A stretch of 56,864 nt of DNA from CALMFQ01 sp964495595 (GTDB lineage Bacteria; Pseudomonadota; Gammaproteobacteria; Burkholderiales; SCOH01): the NCBI GenBank assembly GCA_964495595.1, contig CAZBWH010000013.1:1-56864 (forward strand), given 5' to 3'. Below the pieces are notes generated by a model, which made no database searches, was not told the DNA's origin, and saw only the letters and a list, made by a program, of their open reading frames with translations. Shown piece after piece: positions 1-8,636 of the stretch. Within the stretch, counting starts at the first letter, position 1. Each line of letters begins with the position of its first letter. Made by a program: the position numbers and the translations under genes.

Positions 1-26
1 GAATATAGCGGACAGATACGGAATAG

Positions 27-50
27 AAAACGCCAAAAATCCTTTTGGCG
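27..50 (-). terminator. Rho-independent terminator of tRNA-Leu
   Basis: An 8-bp perfect stem (31-38 with 43-50, loop ATCC) is followed on the minus strand by a short T run (complement of 27-30). It lies about 45 bases downstream of the tRNA-Leu 3' end. Confidence 0.65.
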
Positions 51-93
51 CATGGGGTTTGTGGAAGTTTGCGGAGTGTTGCGGAAGGCTTGA

Positions 94-178
94 TGGTGCC
101 CAGGGACGGACTCGAACCGTCACACCTTGCGGCGGGGGATTTTGAGTCCCCTGTGTCTACCGATTTCACCACCTGGGC
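94..178 (-). tRNA. tRNA-Leu (anticodon CAA)
   Basis: Read on the minus strand, 85 bases fold as a class II tRNA. The acceptor stem GCCCAGG pairs with CCTGGGC, the D-arm holds GAAATCGGTAGAC, the anticodon stem is GGGGA/TCCCC with loop CTCAAAA (anticodon CAA), a long variable arm follows, and the T-arm carries GGTTCGAGTCC. The discriminator base is A and CCA is encoded at 94-96. The long variable arm and the CAA anticodon identify leucine. A terminator follows downstream and a promoter precedes it. Confidence 0.95.
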
Positions 179-218
179 GAGGGGGTGTTGTCTTGGCGTT
201 GCGCCAGGAAAGAGCGGC

Positions 219-247
219 ATTATCGCCGAAACGAGTTGGAGATGCAA
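219..247 (-). promoter_or_regulatory. Putative sigma-70 promoter of tRNA-Leu
   Basis: On the minus strand TTGCAT (complement of 242-247) and GATAAT (complement of 219-224) are separated by 17 bases. The -10 element lies about 40 bases upstream of the mature tRNA 5' end, a normal leader length for a stable RNA gene. Confidence 0.5.
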
Positions 248-280
248 TAGACCGTGCTGAGGTGCCAGGCGGGCTTGCGC

Positions 281-286
281 TATACT
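281..286 (+). promoter_or_regulatory. Candidate -10 element upstream of queA
   Basis: TATACT lies about 30 bases before the queA start, in the divergent gap between tRNA-Leu and queA. No good -35 hexamer is visible at 16-18 bases spacing, so this is a weak call. Confidence 0.3.
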
Positions 287-314
287 GGGGGGATGTTCGA
301 TACGGATGTGCCCG

Positions 315-1346
315 ATGTTGCTGGATGACTTTGACTTTGATTTGCCCGACGAGCTGATTGCACAGAACCCGGCCCTGGAGCGGTCTGGAAGCCGCTTGCT
401 GATGCTGGATGGTCGATCGGGACGGCGGGAGGATCGGTTGTTTGCCGATTTGCCGCAGTTGCTCGATGCCGGAGATTTGCTGGTGTTCAATGACACGAGG
501 GTGATCAAGGCGCGCTTGTTCGGGGTCAAACAGACGGGTGGGCAGGTTGAGGTGCTGGTGGAGCGGGTGCTGGGTGGTGATGAGGTGCTGGCGATGGTTC
601 GGGCCAGCAAGTCGCCCAGGGTGGGGGCTGAGCTGTTATTGGCTGGGCGGTGGCGTGCTGAGGTGCTGGGGCGTAGCGGGGAGTTTTTCCATTTGCGCTT
701 CGCTGATGGGGCCGATGCGCTGAGGGTGCTGGAGCAGTCGGGGCAGTTGCCATTGCCTCCCTATATCAACCATGCGCCCGAGTCGGTTGACGAGGATCGT
801 TATCAGACGGTATATGCTGCGGCGCCAGGGGCGGTTGCGGCGCCTACTGCTGGATTGCATTTTGATGCTGCGATGCTGGGGCGATTGTGTGTAATGGGGG
901 TGGGGCTGGCGTATGTGACATTGCATGTGGGCGCGGGAACATTTCAGCCGGTGCGGGTGCGGCAGGTCGCTGACCACCGGATGCACAGTGAATGCTATTC
1001 CATTCCCGCTGAAACGGTGGCCGCTATCGAGGCTACCCGGTTGCGTGGCGGGCGGGTGGTGGCGGTGGGGACGACCTCGCTGCGGGCTCTCGAGTCGGCT
1101 GCGCGGGGCGGCCGTTTGTGCGCGGGCTCTGGTGAGACGGATATTTTCATTACGCCGGGGTTTCATTTCAATGTGGTGCAGCGGTTGCTGACCAATTTCC
1201 ATCTGCCGCGATCTACTTTGCTGATGCTGGTGTCTGCATTTGCCGGTTTTGACCATGTGCGCAGTGCTTATGCTCATGCTGTGCAGGCGCGCTACCGGTT
1301 TTTCAGTTATGGCGATGCAATGCTGCTTGACCGGATGCAGCCATGA
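315..1346 (+). CDS. queA: S-adenosylmethionine:tRNA ribosyltransferase-isomerase QueA
   Basis: This enzyme makes epoxyqueuosine in tRNA by transferring and isomerising the ribosyl group of S-adenosylmethionine onto the 7-deazaguanine base, the penultimate step of queuosine synthesis. The 343-residue product is close to family length. It opens with the QueA pattern DFDFDLPDELIAQ and contains LLVFNDTRVI, PTAGLHF and the C-terminal NFHLPRSTLLMLV segment. The ATG at 315 was preferred over the in-frame ATG at 306 because it gives the usual short family N-terminus; neither has a strong ribosome binding site. The stop overlaps the next start (ATGA), and tgt lies two genes downstream. Confidence 0.95.
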   Translation: MLLDDFDFDLPDELIAQNPALERSGSRLLMLDGRSGRREDRLFADLPQLLDAGDLLVFNDTRVIKARLFGVKQTGGQVEVLVERVLGGDEVLAMVRASKSPRVGAELLLAGRWRAEVLGRSGEFFHLRFADGADALRVLEQSGQLPLPPYINHAPESVDEDRYQTVYAAAPGAVAAPTAGLHFDAAMLGRLCVMGVGLAYVTLHVGAGTFQPVRVRQVADHRMHSECYSIPAETVAAIEATRLRGGRVVAVGTTSLRALESAARGGRLCAGSGETDIFITPGFHFNVVQRLLTNFHLPRSTLLMLVSAFAGFDHVRSAYAHAVQARYRFFSYGDAMLLDRMQP

Positions 1347-2137
1347 CTCCGCGGGTGAGGCGTTTGCCTGCCAATGATCGCGGGCGGGATTTCGTGATTG
1401 GCGACCTGCACGGTTGTCTGGGTGATCTGCAGGAAAAGCTGCGTGCTGCCCGCTTCGACCCGGCTGCAGGAGACCGTTTGTTTTCGGTTGGCGATCTCGT
1501 CGATCGTGGCCCGGACTCTCTGGGGTGTCTTGCGTTGTTGCGTCAACCCTGGTTTCACGCGGTGCTGGGGAACCACGAGCAGATGATGCTGGATGCGATG
1601 GCAGAGGGCGTTGGTGACCAAAGCCAGGCGTTCCTGTTTCATGTTTTCAATGGTGGCGGGTGGGCGGTGGATCTGATCCGGTCGCGTGCGCCACATTTTC
1701 TGGCGCTGGCCGAACGCGTGGTGGTTTTACCGCATGTGTTGGTGGTGGGCGAAGGCCCCTGCCGTTTTCATGTCGTTCACGCGCAGTTGCTGGCCAGCCT
1801 GGAAACGGGGCGGCAATACCTGGATCGGGACATTGATTCGGGTAACTGGGGGGACGAGCCAAACGCTGCGGTTCGACTGACCTGGAGCAGGGTTCTGGCC
1901 AATGATGGCGCCTGGGCAGGGCTTGACGGCGTGGCAGCCAGTTACTGGCCTGGGCTGTCGTTGACCTATTGCGGGCATAATCCGGTGCCTCGCCCGGCGA
2001 TTGTCCAGTCTCATTACTTTGTCGATACCGGTGCGGGGTATCCGGGCAATGTCTGGGTCGAGTCGTTCGATAGCGGTCTGCCGATGCGGCTCACCATGCT
2101 GGAACGCTTGCCGGATGGCGGGCATCGCGTCTGGTGA
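1343..2137 (+). CDS. PrpA/PphA-type metallophosphoesterase
   Basis: A 264-residue calcineurin-like phosphoesterase with the family metal-binding blocks near the N-terminus: GDLHG (D21, H23), GDLVDRG (D51) and GNHE (N77, H78). Relatives include bacterial protein phosphatases PrpA/PphA and diadenosine tetraphosphatases. The GDLHGCLGDL start fits the PrpA/PphA type better than ApaH, but the substrate cannot be fixed from sequence. It overlaps the queA stop by four bases and lies between queA and tgt, so it is probably co-transcribed with them; no link to queuosine is evident. Confidence 0.8.
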   Translation: MTPRVRRLPANDRGRDFVIGDLHGCLGDLQEKLRAARFDPAAGDRLFSVGDLVDRGPDSLGCLALLRQPWFHAVLGNHEQMMLDAMAEGVGDQSQAFLFHVFNGGGWAVDLIRSRAPHFLALAERVVVLPHVLVVGEGPCRFHVVHAQLLASLETGRQYLDRDIDSGNWGDEPNAAVRLTWSRVLANDGAWAGLDGVAASYWPGLSLTYCGHNPVPRPAIVQSHYFVDTGAGYPGNVWVESFDSGLPMRLTMLERLPDGGHRVW

Positions 2138-2207
2138 CGCAGTTGCACCCTAGTTCGCCGCCTGCGTTTTTTCCGCCGAAAGAAACTTTGGCCTGGATGG
2201 ATCTGAA

Positions 2208-3323
2208 ATGAAATTTACCTTACATACAACATCGGGGCTGGCGCGCCGCGGTACGCTGGAATTGATCCACGGCAAGATTGAGACGCCGGTGTTCATGCCG
2301 GTTGGTACCTATGGTTCGGTCAAGGCGATGAGCCCGCACGAATTGAATGATATCGGTGCGCAGATCGTGCTGGGCAATACGTTTCACCTGTGGTTGCGTC
2401 CGGGGCTGGATGTGATCGAGGCGCACGGCGGGCTGCATGGCTTTATGGGCTGGGACAAGCCGATTCTCACTGATTCGGGTGGGTTTCAGGTGTTCAGCTT
2501 GGGCGCCTTGCGCAAGATTTCCGAGCAGGGGGTAAAATTCCAGAGTCCGATCAATGGCGACAAGCTGTTGCTGACGCCAGAAGAGTCGATGCGAATCCAG
2601 CGGGTGTTGAATGCGGATGTGGTGATGATTTTTGACGAATGCACGCCTTATCCTGCTACGCGGGAAGAGGCTGCGCATTCGATGAGGCTGAGCCTGCGCT
2701 GGGCCGAGCGCAGCAAACGAGCGCACGAGGGAAATCCGAACGCATTGTTCGGTATCGTACAAGGTGGCATGTACGAGCCTTTGCGGGATGAATCGCTGGC
2801 CGGGTTGCAGCAGATCGGCTTTGATGGCTTTGCGATTGGCGGCTTGTCGGTTGGCGAGCCCAAGGAAGATATGGAGCGCATCCTGTCGCATACGGCGCCC
2901 CGCTTGCCTGAGGACAGGCCGCGTTACCTGATGGGGGTCGGCACTCCGGAAGATCTGGTCTATGCAGTGTCGCAGGGTATCGACATGTTCGACTGCGTGA
3001 TGCCCACCCGCAACGCCCGCAATGGCTGGCTGTTTACTCGCTTTGGCGATATCAAGATTCGTAACGCCCGGTACAAGCTGGATACCCGTCCTCTGGACGA
3101 GACCTGTACGTGCTATACCTGTCAGCATTTTTCGCGGGCCTACCTGCATCATCTGCAGAAGGTGAACGAAATCCTGGGGGCCCGGCTGAATACCATCCAC
3201 AACCTCTATTACTACCAGCAGTTGATGCGTGACGTGCGTGCGGCGATTGACTTGCATCGCTATGCAGAATTCGTCGCGCAGTTTCGTCAGGAGCGTCAGT
3301 TGCTGCGGCAGCAGGCTGGATGA
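2208..3323 (+). CDS. tgt: Queuine/preQ1 tRNA-guanine transglycosylase Tgt
   Basis: Exchanges guanine at the wobble position of GUN-anticodon tRNAs for the queuosine precursor preQ1. The 371-residue product has LTDSGGFQ (D89, general base), the nucleophile in FDCVMPTRNARNG (D261), and the zinc site C299-x-C301-x2-C304 with H330. Length and N-terminus match the family. The start at 2208 has a purine-rich upstream sequence (GGATGGATCTGA). The gene follows queA and the phosphatase after a 70-base gap and overlaps the next start by four bases. Confidence 0.97.
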   Translation: MKFTLHTTSGLARRGTLELIHGKIETPVFMPVGTYGSVKAMSPHELNDIGAQIVLGNTFHLWLRPGLDVIEAHGGLHGFMGWDKPILTDSGGFQVFSLGALRKISEQGVKFQSPINGDKLLLTPEESMRIQRVLNADVVMIFDECTPYPATREEAAHSMRLSLRWAERSKRAHEGNPNALFGIVQGGMYEPLRDESLAGLQQIGFDGFAIGGLSVGEPKEDMERILSHTAPRLPEDRPRYLMGVGTPEDLVYAVSQGIDMFDCVMPTRNARNGWLFTRFGDIKIRNARYKLDTRPLDETCTCYTCQHFSRAYLHHLQKVNEILGARLNTIHNLYYYQQLMRDVRAAIDLHRYAEFVAQFRQERQLLRQQAG

Positions 3324-4207
3324 GGGGCCTTGTCCGCCTGCTGCTGGCAGGTGTGCTGGGGTGCTTGGGCGGTTGCGAGAGCCTGTTTTTTTATCCGTCG
3401 AAGCAGATTGCCCATACTCCTGCCGAATTGGGGCTGGTGTATCAGGACGTCCGGTTCTACAGCGCCGACAACACTGCTCTGACAGGCTGGTTCCTGCCCG
3501 CGTCGACCCAGCCGGCCAAGGCAACCATCGTGCATGTGCATGGAAATGCTGCGAACATTGGCGACCATGTCTGGGCCGTTCGCTGGTTGCCGGCGGCCGG
3601 GTTCAATGTGCTGACCTTCGACTATCGCGGCTTTGGCCAGTCCGAAGGCCGCCCGGGGCTGGATGGGGCGGTGCTCGATGTTCAGGCCGCGCTGGCGTAC
3701 GCGCTGGCACGGCCGGATGTGGATCCGGACCGGCTGGTGGTGTTCGGTCAGAGCCTGGGTGGCGCGCTCAGCCTGTACCAGGTGGCGCATAGTCCATTGC
3801 GTGCCAGGATCCGCGCACTGGTTGTCGACAGTACCTTTGCCGGTTACCGCCAGATCGCCAGCGAAAAGCTGGCTGAAAGCTGGTTGACTTGGCCTGTGCA
3901 GTGGTTGCCGGAATGGGTGCTGTCGGATCGGCTGGCGCCTCGTGGCGCGGTCAGCACGATTGCTCCGGTGCCTTTGCTGTTGGTCCATGGCACGGCCGAT
4001 ACGGTGGTGCCGGCGCGCCATAGCGAGCAACTGTATGCGCTTGCCGGGTCGCCCCGGCAACTCTGGCTGTTACCAGGTGTGCCCCATACTGCGGCGTTCG
4101 AACTGGCGGTCAATCGCAGACGGTTGCTGGACTGGCTGGATCAGGCTCTGGCATTGCCGGTTTCTACCCCGCCAGCCGCCAGCGCCCCCCCCGTAACTCT
4201 GCGGTAA
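3320..4207 (+). CDS. Alpha/beta hydrolase lipoprotein (BEM46/YfhR-like)
   Basis: A 295-residue serine hydrolase with a lipoprotein signal: a short hydrophobic helix ending in LGGC, with C19 as the likely lipidated residue. The hydrolase core shows HGNAAN (oxyanion region), the nucleophile elbow GQSLGG (S145), and the acid and base in HGTADTVVP (D227) and PGVPH (H256). The closest general match is the BEM46/YfhR group of unknown substrate. Its ATG overlaps the tgt stop, so translation is probably coupled. Periplasmic membrane attachment is inferred from the lipobox. Confidence 0.85.
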   Translation: MRGLVRLLLAGVLGCLGGCESLFFYPSKQIAHTPAELGLVYQDVRFYSADNTALTGWFLPASTQPAKATIVHVHGNAANIGDHVWAVRWLPAAGFNVLTFDYRGFGQSEGRPGLDGAVLDVQAALAYALARPDVDPDRLVVFGQSLGGALSLYQVAHSPLRARIRALVVDSTFAGYRQIASEKLAESWLTWPVQWLPEWVLSDRLAPRGAVSTIAPVPLLLVHGTADTVVPARHSEQLYALAGSPRQLWLLPGVPHTAAFELAVNRRRLLDWLDQALALPVSTPPAASAPPVTLR

Positions 4208-4223
4208 GCAGGGTTTTATTGCC

Positions 4224-4229
4224 TATAAT
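4224..4229 (+). promoter_or_regulatory. Candidate -10 element of the binding-protein gene
   Basis: A perfect TATAAT lies 35 bases upstream of the ATG at 4265, in the 57-base gap after the hydrolase gene. No good -35 hexamer is visible at 17 bases. Confidence 0.4.
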
Positions 4230-4264
4230 CCAGGCATCGTCGCCTGAAACGCAAAGATTGGATC

Positions 4265-5305
4265 ATGACCCGATCGTTATGCATTGCTCTTGTCTCGCTG
4301 ATGCTGAGTGCTCTGGCCGGCAGCGCCGTGGCGCGGGAAACACTCCGGGTGCTGGCTTGGCCCGGCTATGCTGACCAGGATGTCGTGTCTGAATTCGAGA
4401 AACGGTTTGATGCCGAGGTGCATGTTACGTTCGTCTCCAGTGACGACGATCTCTGGAATCGCATCAAGGCGAACAAAGGCGGAAATTTTGATGTGTTCGC
4501 CGTCAATACTGCCGAACTGCAGCGTTATATCGCCGCCGGGCTGGCTGTGCCGATCGACATGCAGGACATTCCCAACGGCAAGAACCAGCTTCCCCGTTTT
4601 CGCAATCTGTCGACCATCCCGGGGTTGGTTCACGGCGGCAAGGTGTATGCCGTTCCGTATACCTATTCGGAAATGGGGCTGATCTACAATCGCAAACTGG
4701 TCAAGGAGCCGCCAGCCTCAATGACGGCGATGTGGGATCCGCGTTACAAAAACCAGGTGCTGGCCTACGATGGCAGCAATCACAATTTCAGCCTGACCGC
4801 TCTCAGTCTGGGCATCCGTAATCCGTTCATGCTGGATGAGCGCACTTTCGCCCAGACGCTGCAGCGGCTACGCCTGCTGCGCAAGAATATCGGCGGGCTG
4901 TATAGCTCTCCGGAAGAGGCCGTCAACAAGTTCCGGGAGAAACCGATCGCACTGCTGTTTGCCAACTATGGCACACAGCAGGTGCAGGCGTTGCGAAAGG
5001 TCGGAATGGATGTCGGCTATGTCATTCCGAAAGAGGGTGCGCTGGCTTGGCTGGACTGCTGGACCATTACAGCCGGGGCGAAAAACCGGGCATTGGCCTC
5101 TGCCTGGATCAACTATACCCTGAGTCCGGCCGTGAGTGGATTGCTGCCGGCGCGTCAGGGGCTGGCCAATACGATCGACGCGGCTTCATCTCCGTCCACG
5201 ACCGACCGCGACCGGCTGGTCTGGCTGGAGCCTGTCGAGAATTTCGAGCGTCGCACCTTCTTCTGGGATCGCATTCGCAGTGGCTTTCAAAGTGGAAAAT
5301 TCTGA
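4265..5305 (+). CDS. Orphan periplasmic solute-binding protein, PotD/PotF-like
   Basis: A 346-residue protein with a Sec signal peptide (cleavage after SAVA-R, about residue 23) and the fold of spermidine/putrescine-type binding proteins: LRVLAWPGYADQDVVSEFEKRF at the start, then VYAVPYTYSEMGLIYN, and AWLDCWTITAGAKN near the ligand pocket. No permease or ATPase gene is next to it, so it may serve a transporter elsewhere, possibly the potABC genes 7 kb away, or act as a sensor partner. The ligand is not certain. It has its own candidate -10 element. Confidence 0.8.
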   Translation: MTRSLCIALVSLMLSALAGSAVARETLRVLAWPGYADQDVVSEFEKRFDAEVHVTFVSSDDDLWNRIKANKGGNFDVFAVNTAELQRYIAAGLAVPIDMQDIPNGKNQLPRFRNLSTIPGLVHGGKVYAVPYTYSEMGLIYNRKLVKEPPASMTAMWDPRYKNQVLAYDGSNHNFSLTALSLGIRNPFMLDERTFAQTLQRLRLLRKNIGGLYSSPEEAVNKFREKPIALLFANYGTQQVQALRKVGMDVGYVIPKEGALAWLDCWTITAGAKNRALASAWINYTLSPAVSGLLPARQGLANTIDAASSPSTTDRDRLVWLEPVENFERRTFFWDRIRSGFQSGKF

Positions 5306-5428
5306 TCGGAACGCCGATCCGCTTCCCTGTTGATCTGCTGATTGCGCTGGATATTGACATCCGGCTCGAATTTGTCATGACTTCGGGATAAAATGCCCGT
5401 CCTTTGTCCATTTCTGGAGTAAATCCGC

Positions 5429-5755
5429 ATGTTTATCGGAATTGCGCATGCCAGCCCTGGCGCTGCATCGGCTGGCGGCCCTGACTTATTGTCTTTCCTG
5501 CCGATGATCGTGATATTCGTGTTGTTCTATTTCATGCTGGTTCGCCCGCAGCAGAAAAAGGCCAAAGAACTGCAGAACATGATCGCAGGCCTGCAAAAGG
5601 GCGATGAGGTGCTGACTACCGGTGGTGCTGTAGGCAAGGTGGTCAAGCTGGCTGAGCAGTATGTCACCCTGGAACTGGCAGCCAACACGCATGTCGTGTT
5701 CCAGCGCAATGCGATCCAGGCAGTGTTGCCGAAAGGTACGCTGAAGGATCTGTAA
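5429..5755 (+). CDS. yajC: Sec translocon accessory subunit YajC
   Basis: A 108-residue inner membrane protein that accompanies SecDF in the Sec translocon. One membrane helix (about residues 22-41, LLSFLPMIVIFVLFYFMLV) is followed by the family hallmark RPQQKKAKELQ and a short basic domain with GDEVLTTGGAVGKV. The start has a TGGAGT ribosome binding site. It is the first gene of yajC-secD-secF, with 43 bases to secD. Confidence 0.95.
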   Translation: MFIGIAHASPGAASAGGPDLLSFLPMIVIFVLFYFMLVRPQQKKAKELQNMIAGLQKGDEVLTTGGAVGKVVKLAEQYVTLELAANTHVVFQRNAIQAVLPKGTLKDL

Positions 5756-5798
5756 TTACCCCGGCGAGGCCGGCGGCCCGTTTACTGGATGGCTCTTC

Positions 5799-7622
5799 AT
5801 GAATCGTTACCCGATCTGGAAATATGTGCTCATTGCCCTGGCAATGTTGATTGGCACGCTGTACACCGTACCCAACTTCTATGGCGAAAGCCCTGCAGTA
5901 CAGATTTCGCCGGAGCGCTCGGCCAACGCGGTCAATCTGGAGTCCATGAAAAAGGTGGAGCAGGCGCTGTCAGCTGCCGGTCTCAGCCCGAACGGTGTGT
6001 TTCTTGATGGCAACAGCATCAAGGCCCGGTTCAAGGATACCGATACCCAGCTCAAGGCGCGTGATGTCTTGCAGCAGGCCATGGGGGGGCAGTACATCGT
6101 CGCGCTCAATCTGCTGTCCAGCACACCTGAATGGCTGGCCCGGCTGCGGGCACAGCCGATGTTTCTTGGCCTGGATTTGCGCGGTGGCGTACATTTCCTG
6201 TTGCAGATCGACATGAAAGCCGCCATGGACAAGGCGATGGAACGGTACGCAGGTGATGTCCGTCGCGATCTGCGAGACAAGAAAATCCGCTTTGGCCAGA
6301 TTCGCCGGATCGGGACGACGCTAGAGGTCAAATTCCGTGATATCGAAACCCTCCGGTCAGCCCGCAACCGGGTCGAGCAGGATATTCCCGGCCTGCTGGT
6401 CAAGGCTCAGGAGGACGGTGACCTCAAGCTGATCATGACGCTGAAGCCGGAAGAGTTGCTGCGGATCAAGACTGATTCGGTCAAGCAGAACATTACCACG
6501 CTGCATAACCGGGTGAATGAGCTGGGTGTGGCAGAACCGATCATTCAGCAACAGGGCGAAGACCGTATCGTGGTTCAGTTGCCCGGCGTGCAGGATACTG
6601 CCAAGGCCAAGGATATTCTGGGCCGTACGGCATCGCTGGAAGTCCGGATGGTCGAGGATGATCAGGCAAAGGTTCAGGAGGCGCTGGCGGGCAATGTTCC
6701 GCTGGGGCACGAGTTGCTGGACGAACCGGTTCGTAATGGTGTGACCCAGAAAATCCTGGTGAAAAAAGACGTCGAACTGACCGGTGACAATATCAACGAT
6801 GCCCAGGCCGGCTTTGACGAAAACGGTGGGCCAGCCGTTCACATTAGCCTTGACGGTGTCGGAGCGGCTATTTTCAAGCAGGTCACGCATGATAATGTAG
6901 GCAAGCGGATGGCGATGATCCTGGTTGAAAAAGGCCAGGCCGAAGTGGTTACCGCGCCGGTAATCCGTGGCGAAATCGGTGGCGGCCGGGTGATGATCTC
7001 TGGTTCGATGAATACGGCCGAGGCCAACGATACAGCATTGCTGTTGCGTTCCGGCGCACTTGCCGCACCGATGACCATTATCGAGGAACGTACCGTAGGC
7101 CCTAGCCTGGGTAAGGATAATATCGAGAAGGGCTTCAATTCGACCCTGTGGGGCTTTATCGCCATCTCGGTATTCATGCTGATCTACTACCGGGTGATGG
7201 GGGTCGTAGCCGTCTCGGCGCTGGCGGTCAACCTGATGTTACTGGTGGCTTTGCTGTCGATGCTGCAGGCGACACTTACCTTGCCCGGGATTGCCGCCAT
7301 CGCATTGACGCTGGGAATGGCGATTGATGCCAATGTGTTGATCAACGAACGTATCCGAGAAGAGCTGCGCAACGGGGTGACGCCTCAGGCTGCGATTCAT
7401 GCCGGTTACGAGCGGGCGTGGGCGACCATTCTCGATTCGAACGTCACAACCTTGATTGCCGGTGTTGCCCTGCTGATTTTCGGTTCGGGCCCGGTAAGAG
7501 GGTTTGCGGTGGTGCACTGTCTGGGTATTCTGACCTCGATGTTCAGTGCGGTGTTTGTTGCGCGGGGCCTGACCAATGCCATCTATGGCTACCGTCGTCG
7601 CCTCAAGGGCGTTGCGGTGTAA
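5799..7622 (+). CDS. secD: Protein translocase subunit SecD
   Basis: SecD uses the proton-motive force with SecF to pull translocated proteins into the periplasm. The 607 residues include an N-terminal membrane helix, the periplasmic P1 region beginning at LGLDLRGGVHFLLQID, and a C-terminal block of five membrane helices with GMAIDANVLINERIREEL, where the conserved Asp acts in proton transfer. Length is close to E. coli SecD (615). The gene lies 43 bases after yajC and 12 bases before secF. Confidence 0.97.
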   Translation: MNRYPIWKYVLIALAMLIGTLYTVPNFYGESPAVQISPERSANAVNLESMKKVEQALSAAGLSPNGVFLDGNSIKARFKDTDTQLKARDVLQQAMGGQYIVALNLLSSTPEWLARLRAQPMFLGLDLRGGVHFLLQIDMKAAMDKAMERYAGDVRRDLRDKKIRFGQIRRIGTTLEVKFRDIETLRSARNRVEQDIPGLLVKAQEDGDLKLIMTLKPEELLRIKTDSVKQNITTLHNRVNELGVAEPIIQQQGEDRIVVQLPGVQDTAKAKDILGRTASLEVRMVEDDQAKVQEALAGNVPLGHELLDEPVRNGVTQKILVKKDVELTGDNINDAQAGFDENGGPAVHISLDGVGAAIFKQVTHDNVGKRMAMILVEKGQAEVVTAPVIRGEIGGGRVMISGSMNTAEANDTALLLRSGALAAPMTIIEERTVGPSLGKDNIEKGFNSTLWGFIAISVFMLIYYRVMGVVAVSALAVNLMLLVALLSMLQATLTLPGIAAIALTLGMAIDANVLINERIREELRNGVTPQAAIHAGYERAWATILDSNVTTLIAGVALLIFGSGPVRGFAVVHCLGILTSMFSAVFVARGLTNAIYGYRRRLKGVAV

Positions 7623-7634
7623 GGGAATTCCATC

Positions 7635-8567
7635 ATGATCGAACTGTTCCATTTCAAGAAAGACATTCCCTTCATGCGCCATGCGCTGAAGTTCAACATC
7701 ATTTCCCTGTTGACCTTTATCGCGGCGGTTTTTTTCCTGGCTACCAAGGGCCTGCATTTCGGTGTTGATTTTACCGGAGGCACCGTGCTGGAGGTGAGCT
7801 ACCGGCAGGCAGCCGACTTGAATGCGATCCGTAGCGACGTCAGGTTGGCGGGGTTCCCCGAGGCGGTCGTGCAGAATTTCGGTACTTCGCGTGATGTGAT
7901 GATTCGCCTGCCGGTGAAAACCGGCATGAGCTCGGCTGAGGTGTCCGAATCGATCATGGGCAAGCTGAAAGCGCATGATGCCTCTGCTGAACTGCGCCGG
8001 GTGGAATTCGTCGGGCCTGCGGTGGGTGAGGAGCTTTACTCTCACGGCCTGACTGCCTTGTCGTTGGTGATTGCCGGCATCATGCTGTACCTGAGCCTGC
8101 GTTTCGAATGGCGATTTGCTGTGGCGGCGATTATTGCCAACCTGCACGACGTGGTCATCATTCTGGGCTTCTTCGCCCTGTTCCAGTGGGAGTTCGACCT
8201 GCCTGTTCTGGCGGGGGTGCTGGCGGTGCTGGGGTATTCGGTGAATGAGTCGGTGGTGGTGTTTGACCGGGTACGGGAGAATTTCCACAAAATGCGCAAG
8301 GGCGGCGTGCCGGACATCATCAATAACGCCATTACCAGTACCATCAGTCGTACCATCATCACTCACCTGTCTACCCAGATGATGGTGACCGCGATGCTGT
8401 TTTTCGGCGGCCCGTCGTTGCATAATTTTGCCCTGGCGTTGACGATAGGCATTCTGTTTGGCATCTATTCGTCGGTGCTGGTGTCTTGCCCGTTGGCCAT
8501 ATGGCTGGGCGTCAGACGCGACCATTTCATCAAGCCGGTCAAGCGCAAGGAAGAAGCCGTGGTTTGA
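7635..8567 (+). CDS. secF: Protein translocase subunit SecF
   Basis: Partner of SecD. The 310-residue protein has an N-terminal helix, the GVDFTGGT motif, and a C-terminal six-helix RND-like region with LGYSVNESVVVFDRVREN, the SecF signature around the proton-relay Asp. It follows secD by 12 bases and is followed by a strong terminator, closing the operon. Confidence 0.97.
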   Translation: MIELFHFKKDIPFMRHALKFNIISLLTFIAAVFFLATKGLHFGVDFTGGTVLEVSYRQAADLNAIRSDVRLAGFPEAVVQNFGTSRDVMIRLPVKTGMSSAEVSESIMGKLKAHDASAELRRVEFVGPAVGEELYSHGLTALSLVIAGIMLYLSLRFEWRFAVAAIIANLHDVVIILGFFALFQWEFDLPVLAGVLAVLGYSVNESVVVFDRVRENFHKMRKGGVPDIINNAITSTISRTIITHLSTQMMVTAMLFFGGPSLHNFALALTIGILFGIYSSVLVSCPLAIWLGVRRDHFIKPVKRKEEAVV

Positions 8568-8590
8568 ACGGGCGACTGATTTGTGCCTTC

Positions 8591-8620
8591 AGCCCTCCCA
8601 TCCGGAGGGCTTTGTTTTGT
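8591..8620 (+). terminator. Rho-independent terminator after secF
   Basis: An 8-bp GC-rich stem AGCCCTCC/GGAGGGCT (8591-8598 with 8604-8611, loop CATCC) runs into TTTGTTTTG. It closes yajC-secD-secF just upstream of the DedA gene. Confidence 0.8.
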
Positions 8621-8636
8621 CAACCGAGGGAAACTC

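Noticed and set aside
179..314. A preQ1 riboswitch upstream of queA
   Set aside because: No pseudoknot-type hairpin with an A-rich tail was found; the gap is explained by the tRNA promoter and a queA -10 element.
45..357. Short plus-strand frames over the tRNA-Leu
   Set aside because: They read through the antisense of a clear tRNA gene and its promoter.
5354..5394. TTGACA with a downstream TAAAAT as yajC promoter
   Set aside because: The two hexamers are 29 bases apart and each lacks a good partner at 17 bases, so no promoter was called.
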